From Amoebophrya sp. A120 (lineage: Eukaryota; Sar; Dinophyceae; Syndiniales; Amoebophryaceae), in assembly GCA_905178155.1 (NCBI GenBank), contig CAJINV010000005.1:6059974-6123973 (forward strand): 64,000 bases of DNA, written 5' to 3'. This document shows positions 15,001-26,200 of this stretch, in pieces. The notes beneath the pieces are model-generated. The model did no database searches and was not told the DNA's origin. It saw nothing but the letters and a program-made list of their open reading frames with translations. Both the position numbers and the translations under genes were made by a program. How positions within the stretch are numbered: position 1 is the stretch's first letter; each line of letters begins with the position of its first letter.

Positions 15001-18000
15001 AATGTTTATTATTGTGCGCGACGGCGACGCTAGTAGCCGCGCCGCTGGTCGTTTTCGAATGCTTGTTCATCTGCAGGTAGAAGTTCTTGCTGTCCTTTGA
15101 AGACTGAAATACACCACTATTCTGACCAAAGAATATCCCACGAAAAAACTGTTTCACTGTGATGATTTTGCAAGATCTGCATCACAAGTTTCTTTACACA
15201 TGACGCAGAAAATTTGGCATGCGCGCTTCCAAAGGGAAAACACCGCTCAATAGTCAAGATCTTGCACGTGTAGCAAGACAAATAGTTCTGTGTTCCATTC
15301 TATGCATCACAAGTTCACAGTGAAACAGTTTTTTCTTGCGATAAAGAACGTGTCATCGTCAATCACCGGAGGGGAGAAGCTGCCGTCGTTAGCGTCAGCG
15401 AAACTCTCCGCGGTTTTGAAAAGCGGCACGCCACTCTGCAATTTTGTGGTGATATTGCTGCCTTCGTTTTGATGTTCCCCGAGTTCTTGTAGTTGCTCCC
15501 TCGGCGTTGTCATTTCTAGCTCTTCCCTCTCCGGATCGTGGATCGGGATTCGGTAAGAGTCCATGAAATCGTCGATTAAATTTTCGTCGTCGTCATCATG
15601 GAACTCATCACCCTCACCTCGTCGTCGCTCCTTCCCGAGCTGCTGCATCATCATCCTTTCCTGCCTCTGCTGTTCAAAAGCCCACTTTCTCCTCGCTTTT
15701 TCTTTGCAAGCGCAGTTGCAAAGGCGGTCCCCCGGGATTAAATCTGCGGTCAGTTCCGGAATGAAAACCTCCACATGCTGGTAGAGAATAAAACGCCACC
15801 CTGGTGTTGTCGGGTTCTGTCGGTTTTTCTCGAGTTTCGCAAGGACGGAAATTGGTAGGACAGTGCTTGATGTCGTGCTAGTACTACCATCTTGTTGCGG
15901 CGTCTTTGACGGTTGTTTGGAAGAACCCAAAGATGAAGCAAAAACCGGTCGTTTCGCTTTCTTCATCACTGTGTTCCACCTGTTATTCGAGCAGTGATAC
16001 AGCCCGACGTTCCCCAGTACCCTCTCCATCTCCGTGGGGAGTTTTAGATCCTTGCTGGCGGACGCTGACACCGGTACTTCGAACTCCAATCGCGCTTGAA
16101 TCTCGCTGTCATGAGGCGCTGATGCGTCGCTGTCGGGGTAGTAGTCCGAGAGCTGAAGCTTTTGTTCCGTGGCGGCTATCTCTACGAGTCGGGGCGGGGG
16201 TTTTGTGCCAGAGGATAGCGAAGCGGAAGATGATCCTGGTCCAGTGTTAGTAGCAGCACTACCTCCGTCAACAGTTGTTCCTACCGTCGAGGATGTTGTC
16301 GATAACGCAGGAGCTCCACCACCACTACTTATCCGGAAAAACGACAACACCGCGTGCGCCGGGCGCCAGAGAGACGTTGGCACACCGAACCCAGCTTTAT
16401 CGACGTGATGCGCAGGAGCGCCAGCATCGGATGCAGCTTGTTTTCCATTTCCCGCACGACCTCCTGTGATAATTCCCTTCTCATACTTCCGTACTTTCTC
16501 GACGAACTCCTTTTCCGAAGCTAGAGCGCGCAAATCCAAAACATAGTTCGTCGCAATCCGGTTCTCCATCTCATGTAGCTCCGCCTTCGCATAGCCGAAC
16601 AAGTCCTGCATGGACCCGCTAAACCCGAAGTGGTAGTCGGAGTAAAGTATGGAAGCCTCAGAATGGAAATCCTCAAAGTGGAAATGATTTGTGATGCATG
16701 AAATGCGACACCAAAAAGACTGTGTTGCAGAGAACGCAATGGAGGCCGATTATTGTGCTTCTACGGGTTCAGAATTGGGCTGCTGATTAGCACGAGAGAC
16801 GGGCACCCCTTTGCCTAACTAGCATGACAGACACGTTTTAAGTGCCCGGGAAATTTGTCATGCGCCGACTAGAAATGGTGCTTCGACTGGAGTCGTTTTT
16901 TTGCATCGCAAATTATATTCCACTTTGAGGATTTCCATTCTGAGGCTGTCATATAAAGCAGCAAATACTTCCTCGCCAACTCTTCCGTCGGCGGCTTCAG
17001 CATCTCCTTGGGCGTCCCGAGGCCATACTGTGGCAAAGACATGATCTTCAACACTTGCGTGTACCAGAGGACCATGAGACACCTCCTTCCGTAGACCAAA
17101 TGGTGAACGTAGTCGGTGAGAGACTCTTTGAGCGTGAACAGAGACTGAGATTTTGATGTTCCAGAACTAGTCAGGAGGCCCCCGCTTACGTGGTTCTTTT
17201 CCGACCGCAGAATCTTCAAGTTCACCCCCATGCCCGGATCTAAATTTCGCGATTTCCCAATGTAGAACTTGCTCCACTGCTTTAACAGAATCTCCATCTT
17301 TATCGGTTGATTCGTGATCCGCCAGTGCGAATTGTCGAAGTCCCCGCGCCAGAGATTCGTCTCCAAGTTCGTGCCCCAGGGAGGGAGAGGAGGGGAGGAA
17401 GAAGTAGATGTAGAATTATGTGCATGATAGTCCCTTGCCTGCTTTTCCTGCTGTTCCACGGTCGGCCAGGTACCGAAATACGCGTCGACGTCGCGACAGA
17501 GGATGAGCTTCACCCACAAGTCGAGGTTATCCCGCGCTTTTTTGTCGAAACACGTCGCGTCGGAATAGGATTCGGAGAGGAACTCCTTCGCGTTTGCGGA
17601 AGATTTATTCGGAACTCCACCTGGTCCCCCGGTCGTGCTGGACGAAGTTCGGATGTTTAGTTTAGAACTACCTGCAGACGACGATACAACCCCGGTAGAA
17701 GAGGCGGCATAAGGATTCTGGAAGTTCACACAAGCCCGGCATGGCCGATCCCAGGTGCACTCGTCATCTGATGTGGTGATGATGTCGTGAAATCATTTTC
17801 ATTCATCCGCGCATCCAAAAATAAAGAGCGCGAGCATTCGCATTGCAATCAAAACTATTAACAAAACTCTTCATCTATACTCCCCGTCTCTTTCTGTCCG
17901 CAACACCACCGCATTTTCCTCCCTATGCATTGCAAATATGTCTGGGTCGGGAAGAGTGCAAACTTGTGATGCGCATTTCACAAGACACACAAATCTCTCA

Positions 18001-19830
18001 TGCACAGGTAGCATAAGTCCCCCACTTTCTGCCACCAAAATGGGGGATTTGCCATGCGGATTAGGCATTGCGGAGCCTTGACCTTCTCGAGACCTGTGAT
18101 GCTAGGGCTTCCATGCCAGGAGACCTTCTGTGTCATACAAAAACAGCATGACTCTTCCAGACCACCAGGACATATTTGCATTTGATACTCCCACTGCTCG
18201 CCCCATTCTCCCCGTAGTACTCCCCCTCCGGTCGGACCAGCTTGCAATCCGATATGGCGCTCTCAATCGTTCTTACATTCTCAAGTGTTACATGAATTTG
18301 TGATGCAAGAATGGCAAAATTGAAAGGAAAACGCTTGCGCCTCTTGCATTACAGCTTTGCTGGCGCAGATTCATCTCAGCCCGTTTGGCCCTTCGAGTAT
18401 TTGTCATGCGAAGCAGCTTGACCGGCGTGTGGATCCTGATTGTAAACTTGCATGACAAATTCGGGTAACAGTTGAGAATGTAACGTTTGAGAACACCATA
18501 TCCGAGTTCACCAAGTTTTCCTCTGGATCGGAGAAGGATAAATACTTTATCCGAACCGCAAAAAACACCTTGCCCGAATCCAAGGAGAAATTCCTTGGGC
18601 AGTCATATGCATTGCAAAAAGCATCGTGCTCGTAGTATTGCAATACAAATTAGGTCAGCATGAGCATGACAAACAAAATTTTTTGTCACAGCATGGAAAA
18701 CAAAATTTGTCATGCTGATGTAGCTTAAAAAATAAATTTGTCTTGCATGACTGCAATTAGTACGAGTAAGATGCTTTTGCATGCACAGGATAAGTCGTCC
18801 AAAATCACCACATTCGCCTCGTGGACGGTCAGCCGCATGTACCGTTTCATCTTGATGAGCAACGCCTGGATCTGGTTAGGCTTTTTCTTGAAGTAGTCGG
18901 AGAGGAATCTTTGTTTGTATTTCTTCGCATATTCTGCCATCCTCCTCGCCTTCTCGTCCCATTTCGACGGCGGCAGGAACTTCAACTCCAAGTGCACTCC
19001 GTGCACGTCGATTTCGAAGGGTTCTTTCTTCGGGGAGGTACTAGTACTTGTTCCGGCTTGATGTTCTTCTCCCTCCGTGTTTTCAAGTAAAGTCTCCCAC
19101 TTGAACCTGACCGAGATCTTCCTGTATGGGAGTGTCAGGATTGATCGACAAAGTTGAAATGATTTGTAATGCATAAAATCGATACCAGTTAGAAGCCGAG
19201 CCCAGTTTCCAAGCGGTGCATGACAAATTTCGGCACCGTCTAAATCCAGTTTGTCATGCTGTTTAGGGACAGAAGGCGTCTTTTGTCATGCTACTTTAGC
19301 AGCTCTCTCGCAGACCCCAAACAGGCTGACCGTCGGCCTCACTTGCCATCCCTGCAAGAGAGGCACTGCATGCCTTCGCCTTGCAATTCCTGCATGAGAA
19401 ATTATTTCAACTTTGACGATTTCAATCCTGACACTCCCATATCCTGATCGTCCCGCGCACCACCGTGAAGGGAAGAACATCTGCGAAGAGGAGGGATAAC
19501 AGCTCATCCGACAGCTTCACGTTCCACAATTCGATTGTCTATGGAGTGCAAAAGTATCGTGGTACTCGTATAAATGCATGACAAATTCCCTCAGCATGAG
19601 AAATTAAATGCATTTGTAATGCGGATTTACCTTAAGAAAAGGATTTGTAATGCATGAGTGCAATACGAAGACGATACTTTTGCACAGGATATTGTCGGCC
19701 GGTCTTTGAAAAACTCGCCGGAAAAATTATTACCCCAATCGATTCCAATCGCTTTCTTCAGTAGCTTCTTCACAATCGGCAGGCGGAGGGCGAACACGCC
19801 TCCTAAGGAGGCGAAAAACTTGGAGGACAT
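56..19830 (-). CDS. VPS13/chorein-like bridge lipid-transfer protein (N-terminal ~5,200 aa, continues beyond left edge)
   Basis: Starts at ATG 19830 (MSSKFFASLGGVFALRLP). Residues 45-95 read TIELWNVKLSDELLSLLF then FTVVRGTIRKISVRFKWETL, the layout of the chorein-N domain of VPS13-type proteins, which form a hydrophobic groove carrying lipids between membranes at contact sites. The rest is very long, with low-complexity Ser/Gly/Gln stretches between folded blocks. No C-terminal VPS13 domain is reached. Exons: 19830-19692, 19539-19442, 19124-18793, 18605-18501, 18252-18188, 17923-17881, 17767-16954, 16647-15344, 15133-14271, 14117-14015, 13857-13660, 13451-13036, 12922-12811, 12661-11810, 11599-9225, 9071-7734, 7424-7241, 6977-6182, 6031-4578, 4421-3305, 3046-56; each exon after an element begins with a 5-bp repeat copy that is removed. 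Only the 17768-17880 intron is GT-AG. The assembled length is 15,603 nt, divisible by three. ATG2 or another chorein-N protein is a less likely alternative. Confidence 0.8.
3047..3304 (-). mobile_element. F3 introner in VPS13-like gene
   Basis: 258 bp, flanked by GTGGA on both sides, inverted ends containing TGTCTGGGTCTGG. Starts TATGC and ends GATA on the minus strand; removal keeps the frame (FVSTTWAQFEE). Confidence 0.9.
4422..4577 (-). mobile_element. F5 introner in VPS13-like gene
   Basis: 156 bp, flanked by TGTGA. Ends carry AAATTTCCTGTACATGTACA and an inverted partner with GCACGTGCACGGGAAATTTC. Related to 14118-14270 and 63044-63197. Confidence 0.88.
6032..6181 (-). mobile_element. 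F1 introner in VPS13-like gene
   Basis: 150 bp flanked by AATCT. Minus strand begins TATCCTGTGCAAAAGTATCG and ends TTGCAGTACATA. Confidence 0.9.
6978..7240 (-). mobile_element. F3 introner in VPS13-like gene
   Basis: 263 bp flanked by AAATG; one end has CAGACCCAGACATTTTTGC, the other a decayed copy (ATGTCTGGAAGAGTGG). Confidence 0.88.
7425..7733 (-). mobile_element. F2 introner in VPS13-like gene
   Basis: 309 bp flanked by GGTAA. Ends TATGGAACTGTCAGGATTGA and a partner ending TCCTGACACACCCATA. Confidence 0.9.
9072..9224 (-). mobile_element. F1 introner in VPS13-like gene
   Basis: 153 bp flanked by TAGCA; one arm has a short local insertion (CCAAAAGTATCGTATAATTC). Removal joins DPATTSSTTEESS in frame. 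Confidence 0.9.
11600..11809 (-). mobile_element. F4 introner in VPS13-like gene
   Basis: 210 bp flanked by CACAG. Both ends carry AAAAAACTGTTTCACTGT in inverted orientation; nearly identical to 15134-15343. Confidence 0.92.
12662..12810 (-). mobile_element. F1 introner in VPS13-like gene
   Basis: 149 bp flanked by CAACC; minus strand TATCCTGTGTAAAAGTATCG to GCAATCCATA. Confidence 0.9.
12923..13035 (-). mobile_element. F8 mini-introner in VPS13-like gene
   Basis: 113 bp flanked by AAGTC. Its arms are AAACCCATCCACATCCA and the exact inverse, leaving only a ~50-nt loop. Confidence 0.9.
13452..13659 (-). mobile_element. F4 introner in VPS13-like gene
   Basis: 208 bp flanked by CTTTTC. One end reads GCGAC where most elements end in ATA. 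Confidence 0.88.
13858..14014 (-). mobile_element. F1 introner in VPS13-like gene
   Basis: 157 bp flanked by ATTCC; minus strand TATGCATTGCAAAAGCATCG to TTTTGTACAGAATA. Confidence 0.9.
14118..14270 (-). mobile_element. F5 introner in VPS13-like gene
   Basis: 153 bp flanked by CCTTG. Because the repeat ends in G, this one can also be read as a GT-AG intron (CAAG|GTATCC ... ACAAG). Confidence 0.88.
15134..15343 (-). mobile_element. F4 introner in VPS13-like gene
   Basis: 210 bp flanked by AAGAA; close copy of 11600-11809 throughout its length. Confidence 0.92.
16648..16953 (-). mobile_element. F2 introner (diverged) in VPS13-like gene
   Basis: 306 bp flanked by TAAAG; arms read CCTCAGAATGGAAATCCTCA and inverse, a diverged version of the F2 GTCAGGATTGAAATCG arm. 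Confidence 0.88.
17768..17880 (-). other. Canonical GT-AG intron of the VPS13-like gene
   Basis: Donor GTATAG, acceptor ATCAG, 113 bp, no inverted-repeat arms. It is the only conventional intron among 20 complete introns of this gene and joins GQKETGNDECTWDRP in frame. Confidence 0.8.
17924..18187 (-). mobile_element. F3 introner in VPS13-like gene
   Basis: 264 bp flanked by CTCCC; one arm is CATATTTGCAATGCATA side with GTCTGGGTCGGGAAG, the other is diverged (GTCCTGGTGGTCTGG). Confidence 0.88.
18253..18500 (-). mobile_element. F6 introner in VPS13-like gene
   Basis: 248 bp flanked by TCCGA. Arms about 38 nt contain GTTACATTCTCAACTGTTAC. Removal joins LVNSDCKLVRPEGEYY. Confidence 0.85.
18606..18792 (-). 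mobile_element. F1 introner (longer) in VPS13-like gene
   Basis: 187 bp; flanks AGTCA/AGTCG. Contains an internal duplication of an AGCATGACAAACAAAATTT-like stretch. Confidence 0.85.
19125..19441 (-). mobile_element. F2 introner in VPS13-like gene
   Basis: 317 bp flanked by TCCTG. Ends TATGGGAGTGTCAGGATTGA and its inverse. Removal gives VVRGTIRKISVRFKW inside the chorein domain. Confidence 0.92.
19540..19691 (-). mobile_element. F1 introner, first intron of VPS13-like gene
   Basis: 152 bp flanked by TTGTC; removal joins DRPTIELWNVKLSDELL. Confidence 0.92.
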
Positions 19831-20583
19831 GGTAGGTTTGTGGCTTGTGGCTCGCCTACTCTACGAGGAAGGATGTGAACTGTTCAAATGTCGGCAAAAA
19901 AGTCCTCCTCGTCCTGCAGACGAGGCAGTATGGTTATGACCTACATCCTGGGTGGGGGGTCGCCTATGGGAAAAGAAAGTATGTAGTTGAGTCAAATCAC
20001 CACATCAAAAATTTGACTCGTCGTCAGTGGTATCTGAAAAAATTTGACGCACGACGGCACAGCGGTATCTGAAACCAAGAAAACACACTTCCACATCTGG
20101 TACCAGACAGAGCGGAACAAACAAAAGCTACGATTTCAAACCGGGATTGGAAACGATCAAAGCGACTTGCTCAGTTGGCTCCACCACATCACGATCGTTC
20201 AACAAACGGAAAAAGTTTAAAGAGGAGCGAATCAGGAGACAAAGCAAGATGAGAACATGTTCGTGCCGTCGTGAAGGAACTACCGTGCGTTTGTTCCTCG
20301 TTTGGTCCTCCGGCTTGCTGAGCTATTCTTGTTTTCGTGTTGGTTTTTTTTTAAAGATGCTGACACGTCAGGTGAAATCGTGTTCCTCCTCGTGGTTCTC
20401 CTGTAGATCCTCTACTTGTGTGATCAAACAGCGCGGGGTAAGTGCTTACTACTGCGAGCGAAAGGTAATTGCGTCCACCTGTGAAAGATGTTCCTCAAGA
20501 TCTTCAGCAGGTATGCGTACAGGGTCTGTTCTTCCAGAGCACCTTCTACTTCTTCCGCTTCTTGTTGACCACCACCGCCATTA
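19831..20583 (+). other. Intergenic, no supported gene
   Basis: 5' flank of the VPS13-like gene. It holds a local direct repeat (AAATTTGACTCGTCG... / AAATTTGACGCACGACG..., 20007-20056, each followed by GGTATCTGAAA-type sequence). Confidence 0.45.
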
Positions 20584-22361
20584 CTACATCCCGTACACAA
20601 TGCTCAAAAACGTCCGCCCGTCCACGTTGAAGCCCTGCAACTCTTGCAAACAGCGCTTCGCGTGGTCTTCGTGCCTGAATTCCACCTTCATGCGCTTTTG
20701 CGTCGTGAAGACCTGAAGTTCCTCCAATCCAGGGTACTGCTCGAACAGTGGTCGCATAATTTCCTCGGTCAAAAACTCGGTTAAATTGTCGATGATCAGC
20801 GTGCAGGTTGGGTCGCCAACCTGGGAGTTTTATTTTGCACATACGGGATGTACGGTTACTATTTACATGCTGCATCAGAGATGCGTTTTCTACTTAAGCG
20901 GCAAGCTGCTGCAGAAACCCTCTCCTATCACGAAAAAAGACACATTATGCTCAAAAAAGCTAGAATATGAATACGTCCTGTCCGCTCATCGTTTTTGTTC
21001 CTGCCAAAAATCCTGCTTGCCCACTCAACTGCACCGCTGCCTTGTTTTTGATCGTGATTTGCTTCGCTGAGTTCGCGGATTCCGCCACTTTCTGTCTTTT
21101 CGCCGAAGCGCCAATCATTTCAATCTTTCCCTCTTTGATCATTGCATTATCAGCTGCAAATATATCTGGGTCTGGAAGATGAATGGAAGGTTTGTCATGC
21201 AGGTTTTGGATGCCCCAGAAGGTCTGGAATTATACGGGTCTAGCATCACAAATCTTAAGAAGGCTTCCCAATTATGCCTGATCCGCATGAGAGTAGATCC
21301 CCTGTCCTTTCGGTCACAAGAAATGGGCATGCTTTATTGCTGTCCATGCATGAGAGATTTTCCTTTGCTGTGAACTGCGCATCACAAGTTGATTGCAACA
21401 TCCTTCCAGACCCAGATCGATATTTGCAATGCATATGCCTCGATGGATTTCGACTTCGCAAACTGCACGTACATATCCTGTGCAAAAGCATCGCACTCGT
21501 ATAAATGCAAGTCTTGCATTACAAATCTTGGCCCCAAGGCAAATCTGCATTACAAATCTCGTTTCTCATGCTGAGGAAATTTGTAATGCATTTATACCAG
21601 TGCGATACTTTTGCAGTTCATAGTACAAATCCCGCCCGAAAAACGGGAAGCCGTGGAGCCTTATCCTGTGCAAAAGTATCGTAGTCGTACTAATCGCATT
21701 CATGCATTACAAATTTCTTCCTCAAGTTAAATCCGCATTACAAATTTTATTTCTCACGGTGAGGAAATTTGTCATGCGATTTATACTAGTGCGATGCTTT
21801 TGCATTTCATAAGCCTCGCTTTCGCCTGATTTGCGTTCATGTAATCGTCGAAGCAAACGAAGGCGATGGTCTTCATCAATTGTTGTGGTTTGTCGTACTG
21901 TTTCCCGGTAACCGCGTTTTTCCCGATCGTCTTGGTCGTGATCCGCTTCTTGTTGATCACGATGGAAAAAATTTCCCCGAACGGGTTGCAGAGCTCGTAG
22001 AGGTATGGATGGTAAAAGTGTCTGGGTCTGCAAGAGTCATGCTGTTCTTGCATGACACAGAAGGTCTGGTATGGGAGCAGTAGCATCACAGTTTTCGAGA
22101 AACTTTCGCAATGCCGAATCCGCATGACAAATCCCCCAGTTTGGTGGCAGAAACTGAGCAGCTTTGGCTACCTATGCATGAGAGATTTTTCTGTGTCCTG
22201 AAATGCGCATCACAAGTTTGCACTCTTCCAGACCCAGACATTTTTACATTTGATAAGAGGGCGTGTTGTAGGTCGTCTCTCTTGACGGACTGATCAATGT
22301 TGCCGAAGAACAGGGTTTGCTGGTCCTCCTCGGCCTTCCATTTTGGGGCCAGGTGGGTCAT
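20584..22361 (-). CDS. U1A/U2B''-like snRNP protein, two RRM domains
   Basis: A 254-codon protein from ATG 22361 (MTHLAPKWKAEEDQQTLFFG) to TAG 20584. RRM1 has the RNP2-like strand TLFFGNIDQSV (residues 16-26) and RNP1-like KTIAFVCFDDY, followed by HGFPFFGRDLYVQFAKSKS, very like the end of RRM1 in U1A and U2B''. A basic/Ala linker (GASAKRQKVAESANSAKQ) follows. RRM2 (CTLIIDNLTEFLTEEIMRPL ... LQGFNVDGRTFLSIVYGM) closes the protein. Family members bind a U1 or U2 snRNA loop, so this is probably a spliceosomal protein. Exons: 22361-22256, 22003-21812, 21661-21623, 21473-21436, 21147-20975, 20820-20584. The first four introns are introner elements. The last (20821-20974) is GT-AG. RRM1 contains an insertion (TTKTIGKNAVTGKQYDKPQQ) absent from usual U1A. 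It could be the single U1A/U2B'' ortholog. Confidence 0.85.
21148..21435 (-). mobile_element. F3 introner in U1A-like gene
   Basis: 288 bp; flanks TGCAT/TGCCT. Removal joins AKSKSIEAMIKEGKIEM. Confidence 0.88.
21474..21622 (-). mobile_element. F1 introner in U1A-like gene
   Basis: 149 bp flanked by GTACA. Only 39 nt of exon separate it from the next F1 element. Confidence 0.9.
21662..21811 (-). mobile_element. F1 introner in U1A-like gene
   Basis: 150 bp flanked by AGCCT; removal joins KARLHGFPFFGRDL. Confidence 0.92.
22004..22255 (-). mobile_element. F3 introner in U1A-like gene
   Basis: 252 bp flanked by AGAGG; removal joins DDLQHALYELCNPFGEI. Confidence 0.92.
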
Positions 22362-23229
22362 TTTCGTGGTTTTAGTTTTTTACTAGTGGAGCTTTATAGA
22401 GGTATGAAGGTCGATCTTTCCTCGTTCAATCAGGTGACACTAGTACGGTACTGACAAAGACTGTATAGAATAAAATGATGAAACTACTAGTCGCACTATC
22501 ACACACTTACGTTGTACTAGTTGCCTACATGTGATTTCCGCTTTGCCCAATCACCAAAATGCCTCAAGACTGTCAAATATCAAGAGAAAGGATTCAGCAC
22601 CTTTTTTGTGTACAATGAAAAACTAAAAGATCTTGTTGATCGAAAAAATGGGATCAACTGCTGTGCAGGGACGAGAGAACCCTTTCTAGTAATTTCTCCT
22701 ATGTCCTCGCGATTGATGAAAAGAGATCGTAGCTTTCGTTTCGACGGAGTTGAAAAAACTGGAACTACGGCACAGATTCTTTATGAGCGAATAGCAAGCT
22801 ACTGCTATTCGTTTATGTAAATCGGAATCAATGAGGATCTACTTTTTTCTTCGTTCCACTGCTCGCAATTAGGTATTCTTTCCTTCCGTGAACGTGATCT
22901 ATATCTTCACAAAGATCCTAAATTTCTGCAGCAGTGCAACAATCTAGGAACAAAGAGCGTGACGACACAGGCGTGATGAGCGAAAAAGGGCCTCACGTTG
23001 AAAAGTTTCTTGTTTTAATTTGCGCTGTCGTGATGATGTGTCGCCTTTAAGCATGTGTCGCTCGTGCAAGTGCATCGTTTGTCGCTGATGCAACTGCAAG
23101 TTGAACATACATAATCATAAGCTCATACTGCTCTGAGGAGCAAAATGAAATGCTGGACTGCCAGCCGCTCCAGATGCGTACGTACTGACCTCGTTTATCA
23201 TTATCAAGCCCACTTCAATCATCTGAGTC
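22362..23229 (+). other. Intergenic, no supported gene
   Basis: Lies between the U1A-like start and the hydroxylase stop. AT-rich with scattered ACTAGT motifs. One 99-codon plus-strand ORF (22521-22820) has no recognisable features. Confidence 0.5.
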
Positions 23230-26200
23230 TCATTTGATTCCCCTCAATTTTGCTGCTCCTCCACCGCCCATCTTCTTGCTGATTTCCGCGAAATCCCGGC
23301 AAGAAAAAACCTTTTGACAGCACATCGTGAACAGATTCCAGGTATCGACAGAAGAAGATGAATTTGAATCCTTGGTGCCTTGCAAGGTTAAGGTTTTAGT
23401 ATTTGCCTTGCAGCACACCGGCTGGAGCATAAATTCCTCCCCCTCGGCACCGCAGAAAGGACAACATCTTCCATTTATTGCCGCCAGAACATCGTCGCTG
23501 ATATTTTTGTCCAGAGCCACCTGCTCTTGCTCTTCGTCTTGCTCCACGTCAAAACTCGCGTGAAATAGCATGCGGTCCATAGTGTTGGCGGCTTGGAGAA
23601 GTTCAAATGGGGGAATAGCATGCGAATTTTGCTCTGTCATGCGGGCAACCGATTCGAAGTGCGGCGGCGCCTGCTTCTCGTACTCCAGCCGGTTGAACAG
23701 GTAGTCATCTTGCTGCATGAAATCTGCGATGAAATCGATTGGTTTCGCGTCCCTGCATGACAAACTGCCTTCCACCTTTCCCGCTCCTCCTGCATGTGAT
23801 GAAACTACTGGCTTGAAGAAATCTCTCCGCTTCCGCTTCTCCAAGTCGATTTTCTCGATGAACGTCCAGACTTCTTCGTCAACCGCCGAAATTGCGAGAA
23901 ATTTAGAAGTTGTACTATTTCCGTCTTTATCATGTCCAGCATCTGCATCGCCCCTCGTCTGCTTCTCGAGAAAATCCAGATCGATGTTCGACTTCAAATA
24001 TCAAATGCAAGTATGTCTGGGTCTGGAAATTTGTGATGCTGGGTGGCGTATCATGAGAAGGCCACAAGTGCTGGCCCAGCATGACAAGTTTTTGAGCTTT
24101 CAGGTGTTGCCTATTCTGCATGACAATCTGCGTTTCTGCATGACAGAAAAAGGGAGCTCTTGGGTAACGCGCATGACAGATTTAAAACTCATGCCAGACA
24201 AGCATGACAAACAGCCATTCTTCCAGACCCAGACATTTTTGCATTTGATATCAAACAAGCCTGCACCTTCAGCTGAAACTTCGCAATTTCCTTTTTCTCT
24301 GCCATTGTCATTTTCAAATCCTTATCCTTCTGCCTCTCCCTCTTCCCCATGACCACCATCAACTGCTTCAGCGTCTGTTGCAGTTCCAGCATGGTTCTCG
24401 CGTAGCGGTGTTGTAATTGCAAGTTCTTCGTGTAGACCAAAGGGTGCCAAAAGCGGATTAACAAAACGACTCGGGCTTCGTTTGTGAAATTTTCCACCTC
24501 GTGCTCGAAGGAGTCGTCGAAAAGCAGGCATTTGGATTCCTTCCAACATTTCCAATAAGGTCCGACTCTTATGCGGCATAGAGGACCAGCCTTGTTATTG
24601 TTTTCGTTTTCCCCCTGATCTTTCGGCACCCGTATCCCCAAGTGGCACGTCAACCGTAAATTATTCGGCGCGCAGTGCGGTAAAATGTGCGACCCGGCGG
24701 ATAATTCGGACAAGATGATTTCTCCGTACCCGTTTTCCGCCATTTCGACGAATTCCGGGATTAAATTCCGCAAGTACCGCCTCGTTTTGAACAGCGGACG
24801 GTTTCTGATGTAATCGTGGTTTTTCTTCAAAAAATTTTTCTTCGTTTCACAATCAAACAAAACGATCTCGCGCCATTTTCCGCCGGGTTTCAATACATCC
24901 CCGTCCTGCTGGCCGCCGGTGCGGTGGGAGCCGCCGACTTCGGCGTAGTGGCCTGGAAGCTGTTCGGCTTGTTTCTCCTCCACTTCAGCGCCCTCAACCT
25001 CCTGCATGGTCTGCCGGGTAAACACTAGAGCGTCCTTGTCGAAATTTCTTGCGTTGGAAATAGCAGCGGTCTTTGTGGAAGAATTGTTTTGTTTATCTTC
25101 CATCTCCTTTTCGTACTGCTCGAGCTCTTTCTTGATGAGTTTGTGCCCGTAATTTTCCAGGTCCTTGATCCAGTACTCGTTGGTTTGGGCGAGGAGGCTG
25201 TGCGGGTTCTTCCTGTCTTCGTCCCAGAAAGGCTTGGCGAAGATTTCTTCATCTTCGACGTGGCTGGCGGTCTGATCATGCTGCTCGTCCTCCCCTGCAC
25301 AATAATTCTTGCCGCTGATACGCAGGTCCGAAGGACGAGCCTGCTGCAACCGTGGGAAGAGCACTCCAGGGCGCTGGTGGCCGAGCAAAAGGTTGGATTT
25401 CGAATGATAGGGAACCTCGGGTTCTTCTCTTGCAGCAGCACTTCCACCAAACACCAAGCGGTATCCAAGCTGCCCAATTTCGTAGGCGAAATCGTACGTT
25501 GGAGTTTTCGTACAATTTCTCGACGCCATTTGCCCTTTCGCCTCTTCAAAAATTCCGGCGAGCGTGAAGAAGTGCTGGAGGCCGAGAGGGAATGATGGTG
25601 GAGAGGCTGTAGAAATGGATTTGTCATGCTGGTCGCTCACCACTTGAGCAGCAGCAGCAGCAGCAGCTCCTGCAAAGCAAGAATTATGCTGAACCAGCCA
25701 GGCGATGCGGATCGCGTCGGTCAAAAGTAACAGGTTTATCGTGTGGGGCTTCAGAATAGAACTTAACCTCTTCTGGTCCTCTGCCGAGTAGTAGTCTGGT
25801 GTTTGTGTTTCAGTTTCGGTGGCGTCTTTTCCGTTTTCTTTGTTGAGATCATGCCCATGCCGCATGAGAAACAACTCATCCACTTTCTGCAGGACGTCGA
25901 GGCGTTCCGGATTGCTGCTGGCACTAGTCCCGTTCTTGCCCTGAACAGAATCAGCCACGATCAGGGCGTTTTCACTCTCAATATTATCGGCGTTCTTGTC
26001 ATGATGTCGTGCCATCTTCATCTCGAGATAAGCAATGAACTGTTTCTTGAAGCGAACCACTTCTGGCACCTCGTTCTCCGCCCAGCTGGTGTAGTTTTTA
26101 AAATTTCCCAAAAAGCGGCTCAACAGCCCGTCGGACAGGTCCTGGCTAGATAACCACAGAAGCCGCCTCATGAGGATCAGAAGCCTCGCTTCCTGGTGCA

